Part shown: piece by piece, positions 9,286 through 16,964 of the stretch
How positions within the stretch are numbered: position 1 is the first letter of the stretch
Layout: every line of letters starts with the position of its first letter
NCBI RefSeq assembly: GCF_014635705.1
Contig: NZ_BMDI01000001.1
Coordinates: 1,752,008-1,816,007, forward strand
DNA from: Oxalicibacterium faecigallinarum
Lineage (GTDB): Bacteria; Pseudomonadota; Gammaproteobacteria; Burkholderiales; Burkholderiaceae_D
Length of the DNA stretch: 64,000 nt
Direction of reading: 5' to 3'
Notes under the pieces: generated by a model
Seen by the model: only the letters and a program-made list of their open reading frames with translations
Databases searched by the model: none
Told to the model about the DNA's origin: nothing
Made by a program: the position numbers and the translations under genes

Positions 9286-10005
9286 TTAGAACGATTTGGA
9301 GATCGAGAAAACTGCGCCAGAACCAGCTACTTTTTTGGAAGTACCGGTGGAATATGCATTGTCCTTGTCGGTGTCATAGGCCGTTAAAGCAACCGTTGCA
9401 AAGCCAAGATCATAGTCAACACCAATCGAGTAATCCAAGTAATCGTCATCGCCCGAGTAATTTTTCATATTGGTCTTGCCAACGTGAAGATTCAGATTAA
9501 CTTTCTCCGCCAGAGGAATGGCAGCACCCAGTTCCAGATAGTTCGAACCACGAGCGTCGTCATAACCGAACACCGTTTTCGAGATTGCTTGGCTATATTT
9601 TGCCGTCAACCATTTGTAAGAACCTGCAACATACAATTCTTGTGTGTTGTAATTGGTGCCACCATCACGCTTAGTACCTGGATAGTAGTAGTACAAAACA
9701 CCAACATCCATACCAAAGTCTTCAGTGATGGCAAATTTGTAACCGGCATAGAGATCCATCTCGATCGATTTGGCGAAATCGATGTTCGAGTTCCAGTTAC
9801 CAACATAGAAGCCGCTCGAATGTTCATAGTCAAAACCACCTTGCACTGCAGGTGACTTATCTGTTTGCGAAACACCACGGAAACGATAATCACTAGCCAA
9901 AGTAAAGTTGCCGGTGAAAGAATGCGGCGATGCAGCCTCTTGTGCGTGCGCCACGCCACCAGCAAATGCACCTGCAACGGCTACTGCAAGAATCAGTTTT
10001 TTCAT
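9286..10005 (-). CDS. TorF-type putative porin (outer membrane)
   Basis: This 239-residue outer-membrane protein starts MKKLILAVAVAGAF with a Sec signal peptide ending at AHA-Q. The mature part reads as alternating beta strands (SFTGNFTLASDYRFRGVSQT, a stretch typical of this porin family) and ends in a C-terminal phenylalanine, as usual for outer-membrane barrels. AAGGGA precedes the ATG at 10005. It is the first gene of porin-glnK-amtB, so it may admit nitrogen compounds through the outer membrane. The substrate is inferred from position only. Confidence 0.82.
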   Translation of the reverse strand: MKKLILAVAVAGAFAGGVAHAQEAASPHSFTGNFTLASDYRFRGVSQTDKSPAVQGGFDYEHSSGFYVGNWNSNIDFAKSIEMDLYAGYKFAITEDFGMDVGVLYYYYPGTKRDGGTNYNTQELYVAGSYKWLTAKYSQAISKTVFGYDDARGSNYLELGAAIPLAEKVNLNLHVGKTNMKNYSGDDDYLDYSIGVDYDLGFATVALTAYDTDKDNAYSTGTSKKVAGSGAVFSISKSF

Positions 10006-10063
10006 GATGTTCCCTTTAAAGTTAAAAATAGAAACCAAATATTGGTTGTCCTCGGTCATCATT

Positions 10064-10080
10064 TAGCAGAACTCATGCCA
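10064..10080 (-). promoter_or_regulatory. Sigma-54-type promoter of porin-glnK-amtB
   Basis: On the minus strand TGGCATGAGTTCTGCTA fits the -24/-12 consensus. The GG and GC are exactly 10 bases apart, TGGCA is perfect, and the -12 box is CTGC instead of TTGC. The expected transcript start near 10054 leaves a leader of about 49 bases to the porin ATG at 10005. Confidence 0.78.
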
Positions 10081-10162
10081 GCTTTTTTTGGCAGAATGTA
10101 TTATCTTTTTTATCATTAATCGCTGGTCAAATAAGCGCTCCAAGAAGTTGCAAGAATAAATA

Positions 10163-10179
10163 TGCACCTTTAAAGAGCA
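10163..10179. promoter_or_regulatory. NtrC-like enhancer site, promoter-proximal
   Basis: TGCACC-N5-AGAGCA matches the NtrC dyad TGCACC-N5-GGTGCA in 10 of 12 positions. It is centred about 117 bases upstream of the predicted sigma-54 start, a normal enhancer distance. Confidence 0.6.
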
Positions 10180-10192
10180 TTCCGCCATAAAT

Positions 10193-10209
10193 TGCATCTG
10201 CAAGGTGCA
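10193..10209. promoter_or_regulatory. NtrC-like enhancer site, promoter-distal
   Basis: TGCATC-N5-GGTGCA matches the NtrC dyad in 11 of 12 positions. It is centred 30 bases (about three helical turns) from the other site, so two dimers could bind on one face. It also lies just before ubiK, which reads the other way. Confidence 0.68.
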
Positions 10210-10238
10210 AAAATCTGACATTTTTATAAGAGGCCATC

Positions 10239-10484
10239 ATGGATAAGTCGAATTTTATTAACGATATGCAAAACAAGATCAATCAAGTCTTGGAAAACTC
10301 CCCAGCAAAGGACATTGAAAAGAATGTCAAAGCCATGATGACCCAAGGTTTTTCGAAACTTGATCTGGTTACACGCGAAGAATTTGATGTGCAAAGCCAA
10401 GTCTTGGCAAACACGCGCGCAAAGCTGGAAGCATTGGAGGCTCAGGTCGCCATTCTGGAAGCGCAGCTGAAGGACAAGGCCTGA
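10239..10484 (+). CDS. ubiK: UbiK/YqiC accessory factor (BMFP family)
   Basis: This 81-residue protein belongs to the BMFP/YqiC family, which in enterobacteria helps aerobic ubiquinone synthesis as UbiK. The N-terminal half is amphipathic. The C-terminal half is a predicted coiled coil (residues about 50-78, LANTRAKLEALEAQVAILEAQ), the family's trimerisation segment. GAGG precedes the ATG. The upstream region is shared with the divergent porin operon control sites. Confidence 0.88.
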   Translation: MDKSNFINDMQNKINQVLENSPAKDIEKNVKAMMTQGFSKLDLVTREEFDVQSQVLANTRAKLEALEAQVAILEAQLKDKA

Positions 10485-10556
10485 TCATCGTAGCGCCAGT
10501 GCGTTATCGCAAACTGTCGGCTTGTTCAATAAATGGCCGATTGATCGGGAGGTGAC

Positions 10557-10913
10557 GTGAAGAACAGTGACGAAGAGTACTTCCGTACGTGTGTTGCACT
10601 GGAACGCCGGTTGGCGCACCTGCTTGGTCACAACAATATAGAAGAGCTGAATGACAGTGCAGGCGTTTTATGGGAAGGAACGCAAGCTCTGCCGCAATGG
10701 ACACGTGCCTGGGAGGCGTGCGGCCCACTTCTTGCAAGATATAAACTAGCAATCAGCCATAAACCGGATGCGGATGCATCAAAGGGTGATGTCGTGTCTA
10801 TCGGCGATATACACGTACATTGCCATGATCACCCTTCATCCGATCACGCCTTGCGGCACGCAATTGTCAAGGCGACCATTCTGCTGCTGGAACAAACACA
10901 ACATCGCAACTAA
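10557..10913 (+). CDS. Hypothetical protein with His-rich centre
   Basis: I do not recognise this 118-residue protein with confidence. It uses a GTG start with GGGAGG seven bases or fewer upstream, a good ribosome site. Residues 84-101 hold six histidines and a cysteine (IHVHCHDH), which could bind metal. The layout of PQWTRAWEACGPLL followed by a C-terminal HAIVKATILLL faintly recalls phage NinX-type DUF2591 proteins, but this is only a resemblance. It lies 34 bases upstream of comM on the same strand. Confidence 0.7.
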   Translation: MKNSDEEYFRTCVALERRLAHLLGHNNIEELNDSAGVLWEGTQALPQWTRAWEACGPLLARYKLAISHKPDADASKGDVVSIGDIHVHCHDHPSSDHALRHAIVKATILLLEQTQHRN

Positions 10914-10947
10914 GCATTGATCGCCTGCCTCTATATAAAGGAGCGCA

Positions 10948-12471
10948 ATGAGTCTTGCCGTATTGAGCAGTCGCGCCCTGACAGGGATGCAAGCGCCTGA
11001 AGTCATTGTCGAGGTCCATCTTGCCAATGGCTTACCGTCCTTCACCATCGTAGGTCTGCCCGAAACCGAGGTGAAGGAAGCCAAAGACCGCGTACGAGCC
11101 GCTTTACAAAATGCGGGATTTGAATTCCCGGCGCGAAGAATAACGGTCAACCTGGCTCCAGCGGATCTTCCTAAAGAATCCGGTCGTTTTGATCTGCCGA
11201 TCGCACTGGGCATTTTGGCTGCATCCGGGCAAATGCCTGCAGACACTTTGGATCAGTATGAATTTGCCGGAGAGCTCTCATTGTCCGGCGAACTGCGTCC
11301 AATTCGCGGCGCGCTGGCCATGACGTATGCAATGCATCGTCATCAAGAGAACAAGGGAAAGCAGCGCGCCTTCATCCTGCCCCGCATCAATGCCGATGAA
11401 GCGGCGCTTGTGAATGACATCACTATCCTGCCAGCTGATTCTCTATTGCAGGTCGTCGCTCATTTTGCCGCACGCGATGCAGACACCAAGCTGTCGCGGC
11501 ATATTCCGTCGTTAGTGCCCGCTCTGCCAAGTTACCCGGATCTGGCTGATGTCAAAGGTCAGATACATGCCAAACGCGCGCTCGAAGTCGCAGCCGCTGG
11601 TGCGCACAGTGTGCTGATGGTTGGCCCTCCCGGAACCGGCAAGTCCATGCTGGCCGCCCGCTTTGTCGGGATTCTGCCACCCATGACAGATGAGGAGGCA
11701 CTGGAATCCGCCGCCGTACAATCGCTCACGAGCGGCTTTTCGACGGCAAGGTGGCGCGCACGTCCGTATCGTGCGCCGCACCATACAGCTTCTGGGGTTG
11801 CCCTAGTTGGCGGGGGCGGCACGCCACGTCCCGGAGAAATTTCACTCGCGCATCGCGGCGTTCTTTTTCTGGATGAACTGCCAGAATTCAACCGCTCCGT
11901 ACTGGAAGTGTTACGTGAACCGCTGGAATCGGGTCAGATCACCATTTCGCGCGCGGCCAGGCAAGCCGATTTTCCTGCGCGCTTTCAACTGATCGCCGCA
12001 ATGAATCCCTGCCCGTGCGGCTATCTTGGCCATCCGGCAAACAAATGTCGTTGTACGCCAGATCACATCACCCGTTATCAGGGAAAAATCTCCGGCCCCT
12101 TGCTGGATCGGATTGATATGCAGATCCAGGTCGGCGCGTTACCGCATGACGACTTGATCAGACAAGGCGACGGTGAATCGTCTGCCGACATCGCCAGACG
12201 TGTTCAGCAAGCTGCGACACGCCAACTGCATCGTCAAGGCAAACTCAATAATCTGCTGACAGGCAATGAGATCGACCAGCATTGCAAACCGGATAGCGCC
12301 GGCGAGCAATTATTGCGCAATGCCATGAACAAGCTGAACTGGTCTGCTCGCGCCTATCATCGCGTCTTAAAAGTTGCACGTACCATTGCTGATCTTGGTG
12401 AGGCGGCCAGCGTCAACCAACCGCACGTGGCAGAAGCCATTCAATATCGCCGGGCAATGAAAGAGCAGTAA
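10948..12471 (+). CDS. comM: ComM/YifB-family AAA+ ATPase (Mg-chelatase-like)
   Basis: ComM is a hexameric helicase that in naturally competent bacteria promotes branch migration during DNA integration. The 507 residues match the family length. The N-terminal ChlI domain (IVEVHLANGLPSFTIVGLPE) is followed by the AAA+ core, with Walker A GPPGTGKS near 226-233 and LFLDELPEF as Walker B. A C-terminal Mg-chelatase helical domain ends the protein. TATAAAGGAG precedes the ATG. With dprA at 30641 it suggests that DNA uptake functions could exist, although comM and dprA are also common in non-competent species. Confidence 0.95.
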   Translation: MSLAVLSSRALTGMQAPEVIVEVHLANGLPSFTIVGLPETEVKEAKDRVRAALQNAGFEFPARRITVNLAPADLPKESGRFDLPIALGILAASGQMPADTLDQYEFAGELSLSGELRPIRGALAMTYAMHRHQENKGKQRAFILPRINADEAALVNDITILPADSLLQVVAHFAARDADTKLSRHIPSLVPALPSYPDLADVKGQIHAKRALEVAAAGAHSVLMVGPPGTGKSMLAARFVGILPPMTDEEALESAAVQSLTSGFSTARWRARPYRAPHHTASGVALVGGGGTPRPGEISLAHRGVLFLDELPEFNRSVLEVLREPLESGQITISRAARQADFPARFQLIAAMNPCPCGYLGHPANKCRCTPDHITRYQGKISGPLLDRIDMQIQVGALPHDDLIRQGDGESSADIARRVQQAATRQLHRQGKLNNLLTGNEIDQHCKPDSAGEQLLRNAMNKLNWSARAYHRVLKVARTIADLGEAASVNQPHVAEAIQYRRAMKEQ

Positions 12472-12510
12472 TCGGTCGATTATCCGCGCGGAACGCCATG
12501 CGCTTTTGTA

Positions 12511-12798
12511 TCAAGGCACATCGGCAATTTCCGGGCGCCCTTTTGGATAAGGATGCAGACAATACACGCTGCCCTTTTTGCCCTGCATATGCGCTTGCGG
12601 ATAAATGCCTTCCACGCGATAGAGAATATGTTTGCCGAAAACGATGCGTTCACCAACAACCTGTGGGTCGTTCAGGTTACTCTTTTTAAGGCACGCTTTT
12701 TCGGTACGCGCATACAATGCCTCCCAAGCGGCGTCGCTTGACGCGAACACGTTTGTCATTGCAGAAGCCAACACTGCCATTAACAAGATCTTTTTCAT
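12511..12798 (-). CDS. Small exported hypothetical protein
   Basis: This 95-residue protein has a clear signal peptide (MKKILLMAVLASAMTNVFAS) and a mature part of about 75 residues with two cysteines that could form a disulfide in the periplasm. I do not recognise a family. It lies between comM (convergent) and the ExoIX-like gene on the same strand, about 80 bases beyond that gene's stop. Confidence 0.75.
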   Translation of the reverse strand: MKKILLMAVLASAMTNVFASSDAAWEALYARTEKACLKKSNLNDPQVVGERIVFGKHILYRVEGIYPQAHMQGKKGSVYCLHPYPKGRPEIADVP

Positions 12799-12878
12799 GC
12801 CATCTCCCGAAGACGATCACCATGAATAATGGAGCACGCATTGCACATCGAAGTTCCCGCCTGCAGCTTGCTCTCGCC

Positions 12879-13664
12879 TCACCCGAACTGCCCTGCATCA
12901 AACGACAACTTATTCCATGTCACTCCAAGACGCACATCCGTTTTCAACGCAACTAATTGCCGTGACAAGGCGAGGTGCACCGCATCCTTGCGCAACCGCT
13001 CGCCCATCGCATCTTTGAGAATGCCCGCACCCGCCATGATACGATCGATATCACCGTAACTCTGCAGCAACTTTGCCGCTGTCTTGACGCCGACCTTACT
13101 GACACCGGGAATGCCGTCCGTCGGATCACCGGCCAACGCCAGCAAATCTGCCAACTGCTCCGGCGGTACGCCAAATTTTGTTTCCACCCAGGTGCGATCA
13201 TGCCACTCGCCACGAAAGTGATCCCACAACAGGGCGCCCTCTGCAATCAAGACATGCAAATCCTTGTCGGTAGAAGCAACGATCGCCTCACCCCGGCCTT
13301 CGGATAACCAGCGCAATACACAGGTCGCAATCACATCATCTGCCTCGACATGCGGCACCGACACAGCCTGCACGCCCCATTCCGCCAATCGCGACTGAAA
13401 ATCGATTAATCCATCCTTGAGTGCAGAAGGCATCGCTTCCCGCTGCTCACGGTAACGTGGATACAAATCATGCCGCCACGTCGCGCCACCGAAATCGAAG
13501 GCAGCCAATACATGCGTCGGCTGATGCGTACCGAGCAGCTTGCGAAAAGAGGATAACGAATGACGCAGCGCTGTTTCTGCCTTGAGCGACAAATCAACCT
13601 CTTCATTGGCTTCGTATACACGCCGCACAATATTGAGTGCATCGATTGCAAGCAATTTCCCCAT
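12879..13664 (-). CDS. xni: 5'-3' exonuclease / flap endonuclease (ExoIX-like)
   Basis: This 261-residue nuclease of the FEN/PIN superfamily corresponds to the stand-alone exonuclease domain of DNA polymerase I, as in E. coli ExoIX (251 residues). The start MGKLLAIDALNIVRR carries the first metal-binding Asp. The cluster VEADDVIAT supplies more acidic ligands. The helix-three-turn-helix is DLLALAGDPTDGIPGVSKVG. The frame is open 27 codons upstream without support. In this family one of the acidic ligands of the second metal site often differs from the polymerase I domain; I have not tested that here. Confidence 0.88.
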   Translation of the reverse strand: MGKLLAIDALNIVRRVYEANEEVDLSLKAETALRHSLSSFRKLLGTHQPTHVLAAFDFGGATWRHDLYPRYREQREAMPSALKDGLIDFQSRLAEWGVQAVSVPHVEADDVIATCVLRWLSEGRGEAIVASTDKDLHVLIAEGALLWDHFRGEWHDRTWVETKFGVPPEQLADLLALAGDPTDGIPGVSKVGVKTAAKLLQSYGDIDRIMAGAGILKDAMGERLRKDAVHLALSRQLVALKTDVRLGVTWNKLSFDAGQFG

Positions 13665-13765
13665 TGACCATCCCTGACGCCGTAGCAACCCGACAATTCT
13701 ACGCGCCACACATGCATTTGCCATCCCGCGGTGTAGGATGAGCAATCACGACACGGAAATGCGCA

Positions 13766-14311
13766 ATGATCGCCTTCATACTGCGAAAACTGACTCTGCC
13801 CTTCTGGCTGGTGTTGCTGACAGCGTGTTCGCCAACATTCGATTGGCGCGAGGTTCGGAATGAAGAATTCGGTTACCTCATCATGATGCCTGCTCGGCCG
13901 ACTACCGTGACACGCGACATTAATCTGGACGGGGCAATCATCCGCATGAGCATGACTGCAACCGAAGTAGACAAGCTGACTTTTGCGGTGGGTTCTGCCA
14001 CGATACCAGCGCCAAACAATCCGCAGACCGCACTTGAATCAATGAAAACTGCGTTGGTACGTAATATTCGCGGCACGATCATCGAAGAATCCACCTTCAC
14101 CATGCCACATACCATCAACGGCCAGAAAAGATTGCTGGCGGTACTGTACGTGCACGCAAAAGGTACTGCGATCGACAATCAGCCACGTACATTGCAAGCA
14201 CGCTTCGTCGCTCAGGGCAATCGCGTATATCAGATCGTCATGACAGGTCCGGAAGAGAAAATGACCCGTGATGTGTCAGATATCTATTTTTCGTCACTGC
14301 AATTGAACTGA
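13766..14311 (+). CDS. Putative lipoprotein of unknown function
   Basis: This 181-residue protein starts with a lipoprotein signal peptide whose lipobox reads LTAC (Cys21), so it should be anchored in a membrane facing the periplasm. The remainder is a compact soluble domain without a motif I can name. It is transcribed divergently from the ExoIX-like gene and stands alone. Confidence 0.78.
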   Translation: MIAFILRKLTLPFWLVLLTACSPTFDWREVRNEEFGYLIMMPARPTTVTRDINLDGAIIRMSMTATEVDKLTFAVGSATIPAPNNPQTALESMKTALVRNIRGTIIEESTFTMPHTINGQKRLLAVLYVHAKGTAIDNQPRTLQARFVAQGNRVYQIVMTGPEEKMTRDVSDIYFSSLQLN

Positions 14312-14484
14312 GCATAATTTCCTGCTGTCTATTTATCGCATCGCATTAAAAAATGGATGTAACGATGGTAAAGACGGTGCAGAAAAATTTAATCTTTTCT
14401 TCACATTCGACTCGCCGCTTGCGCTATTGCACGGCAGAAAATCATGCTATCGTTTGATCACGCTCATAAAACAAGGAGGCGCTC

Positions 14485-14841
14485 ATGTTAGTTACATTCA
14501 AATCCAGAGCAAGTGCAGAAGTTCTGATGTATGAAGAACATGCAAACAGGATTCTCGATCTGCTGAATAAAGATCATAAACAGGGCGTCATCACGGCTGA
14601 AGAAACAGCCAGGGCCATTCAGATTCTTGAAGCCGAAATCAAAGTCGTCAAAGCACAGGAAGTGCATGCAACTTCCGAAGCCATCCAGCGCGACGTCGTT
14701 GCCCATCATGGCGAAAGTGGTGATGACCACGAACACGAACAACCGGAAGTCGTCAGCTTTTCTTCGCGCGCCTATCCTTTGCTTGAAATGCTACGCGCAG
14801 CCAACAAGGAAAAACGTGATGTGTTGTGGGGCGTTCTGTAA
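14485..14841 (+). CDS. DUF1840 family protein
   Basis: This 118-residue cytoplasmic protein matches the pattern I recall for DUF1840: MLVTFKSRASAEVLMYEEHA at the start, an acidic His-rich middle (GESGDDHEHEQ), and RAYPLLEMLRAANKEKRDVLWGV at the end. The family is mainly betaproteobacterial and its function is unknown. AAGGAGG lies just upstream of the ATG. A strong terminator follows at 14871-14905. Confidence 0.85.
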   Translation: MLVTFKSRASAEVLMYEEHANRILDLLNKDHKQGVITAEETARAIQILEAEIKVVKAQEVHATSEAIQRDVVAHHGESGDDHEHEQPEVVSFSSRAYPLLEMLRAANKEKRDVLWGVL

Positions 14842-14870
14842 CGCATCAGCGCATTTTCTTACCAAGTCAC

Positions 14871-14905
14871 AAAAATGGCACGCATCGCGTGCCATTTTGT
14901 TTTTT
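14871..14905 (+). terminator. Rho-independent terminator after DUF1840 gene
   Basis: The stem AAAATGGCACGC / GCGTGCCATTTT with a 3-base loop is followed by GTTTTTT. It ends the single-gene transcript. Confidence 0.9.
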
Positions 14906-15012
14906 GACGCGTGATGATTCATCACAGTTACTCGGTACAATGGCAGTCCGATTCGCCCATTATCGTTGTTGCGTACGCTTGACTCATTGCAACCACGAAG
15001 TATTAACAACGC

Positions 15013-16338
15013 ATGTCCTCATCAAACCCCCGCTTGCTCCCGGATTCTCTCGCTTTCAGTCTGCACGGCGCTGCGCAAGCTATCGCTGCCGTCGGCGATG
15101 GCGTCGCCCTGCCACAGGCACTTGCCAGAATATGGAGCAAGACGTCTGCCTCACCCCAGGCACGTGGCGCCATCCAGGATCTGTCTTATCACTGCATGCG
15201 CAACATGGGGCGTGCTGAAGCCCTGCTGCATGCGATGACAACCAAACAAACCGAACCGGCCGTATTACACGGCCTGGTCTGCTGTGCACTAGGCTTGTTA
15301 TCCGATCCCGATGAGCAAGGCGACACTCCACGTTACAACACCTTCACGCTGGTTGATCAAGCCGTTACCGCAGCCGCGGCCGACCCGGAAATGGCCCATG
15401 CCAAAGGCATGGTCAATGCCGTTTTACGTCGTTTCCTGCGGGAGCGCGACGCCTTGATGAAAAGCGCAGCCGGCACACAGATGGCACGCTTCAACTATCC
15501 CAACTGGTGGATCGACCGCATGCGCTCCGCCTACCCACAGGACTGGGAAGCGATTCTGGAAGCCGGCAATCAGGCACCGCCACTCACACTGCGTGTCAAT
15601 CGACGCAAAACCTCACTCGACAACTATCTGGCCCGCCTGTCGGCACAAGGTTTGACAGCAAGCCAGATTGGCCCGGACGCCATCCGGCTGGCACAGGCGA
15701 CACCAGTCAGCCAGATTCCCGGCTTTGAAGAGGGATGGGTATCGGTACAGGATGCCGGCGCACAGCGCGCAGCCGATCTGATTGACGTACAAGATGGCAT
15801 GCGCGTGCTGGACGCCTGTGCCGCACCGGGCGGCAAGACAGGGCACATTCTGGAACGCGCCGATGTCGATTTGCTTGCGCTGGATCACGACCCTCTGCGC
15901 CTCAAGCGCATCGAAGAAAATCTGCACCGTTTGCAATTGTCCGCCAATTTGATGACCGGTGATGCCGGGAAAACCGACTGGTGGGACGGACAACCATTTG
16001 ACCGCATTCTGGCCGATGTCCCTTGTACTGCATCGGGCATCGTGCGGCGCCATCCAGACATTCGCTGGCTGCGACGCAAAACGGATACAACACAATTGGC
16101 AACCATTTCTGCCGGAATACTCGACAACCTTTGGCAGATGCTCAAGCCGAATGGTAAATTGCTGTTTGTAACATGTTCGCTATGGCCGCAAGAATCGGAA
16201 GCGCAAGCGGCGTCCTTTGTGGCACGCCATGCGGACGCAGTCCGGCAGCAAGCGCCAGGGCAATTGCTGCCAAGCGCCACGGCGGATCGCGATCACGACG
16301 GGTTGTTTTATGCGCTGTTTCATAAACAGGCGACATAA
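15013..16338 (+). CDS. rsmB: 16S rRNA m5C967 methyltransferase
   Basis: RsmB methylates C967 of 16S rRNA with S-adenosylmethionine. The 441-residue protein has an N-terminal NusB-like RNA-binding domain and a C-terminal Rossmann methyltransferase. Motif I is LDACAAPGGKTGHIL. The two catalytic cysteines lie in DVPCTASG (near 338) and FVTCSLWPQE (near 388), as expected for the m5C family. It heads the run rsmB-DUF4390-kinase-regulator. Such clusters are common in betaproteobacteria, where fmt often lies just upstream; here fmt is elsewhere, at 27824. Confidence 0.95.
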   Translation: MSSSNPRLLPDSLAFSLHGAAQAIAAVGDGVALPQALARIWSKTSASPQARGAIQDLSYHCMRNMGRAEALLHAMTTKQTEPAVLHGLVCCALGLLSDPDEQGDTPRYNTFTLVDQAVTAAAADPEMAHAKGMVNAVLRRFLRERDALMKSAAGTQMARFNYPNWWIDRMRSAYPQDWEAILEAGNQAPPLTLRVNRRKTSLDNYLARLSAQGLTASQIGPDAIRLAQATPVSQIPGFEEGWVSVQDAGAQRAADLIDVQDGMRVLDACAAPGGKTGHILERADVDLLALDHDPLRLKRIEENLHRLQLSANLMTGDAGKTDWWDGQPFDRILADVPCTASGIVRRHPDIRWLRRKTDTTQLATISAGILDNLWQMLKPNGKLLFVTCSLWPQESEAQAASFVARHADAVRQQAPGQLLPSATADRDHDGLFYALFHKQAT

Positions 16339-16379
16339 CGGCCTGCCATCAATTCAATAGTCCGGCACTCATTGCCGTA

Positions 16380-16961
16380 ATGCATGTGAAAAGAAAACCT
16401 GGCTTTTTCTTCCTTTGGCTGTGCAGTGCCTTGTTGCTGGCGATCTCGCTGCAAGTCCCTACCGCACATGCAGACGATATTGAAGTTCGCGACGTTCATC
16501 TGGAAAGTTCGGAAGAAGGCTACCGTCTGTCGGCAGCTTACACACTCGATCTGAATCGCGGCCTGGAAGATGCATTGAACCGCGGCATCCCGCTGTACTT
16601 CACCACCGAAGTCGAGATTACCCGTCCACGCTGGTACTGGTTTGACGCGAAGGAAATCGTGCGCTCGCAAACCATCCGCATTTCGTACAACGTGCTGACA
16701 CGCCAGTACTATGCAGCCGTCACCGGACGCATTCATCAAAGCTTCAGCTCTCTCGACGATGCCTTGTCGATGATACGCCGCCCCAATCGCTGGGTCGTGG
16801 CCGATCGCAACATACTCAAGCCGGGCGAGACTTATGAAATCGGCGTGCGCATGCAGCTTGATGTAGCGCAATTACCCAAGCCGTTCCAAGTACACGCCAT
16901 GAACAGCAACGACTGGCGCCTGTCGTCCGACTGGCAGCGCTTCTCCTTCACCGCCGACTAG
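16380..16961 (+). CDS. DUF4390 exported protein
   Basis: This 193-residue protein has a signal peptide ending near AHA-DD and a mature domain typical of DUF4390 (EVRDVHLESSEEGYRLSA; RPRWYWFD). It lies between rsmB and the NtrY-like kinase, an arrangement I recall as conserved in betaproteobacteria. It is probably periplasmic. A role linked to the kinase is a guess from position. The kinase GTG starts 3 bases after its stop. Confidence 0.88.
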   Translation: MHVKRKPGFFFLWLCSALLLAISLQVPTAHADDIEVRDVHLESSEEGYRLSAAYTLDLNRGLEDALNRGIPLYFTTEVEITRPRWYWFDAKEIVRSQTIRISYNVLTRQYYAAVTGRIHQSFSSLDDALSMIRRPNRWVVADRNILKPGETYEIGVRMQLDVAQLPKPFQVHAMNSNDWRLSSDWQRFSFTAD

Positions 16962-16964
16962 ACC

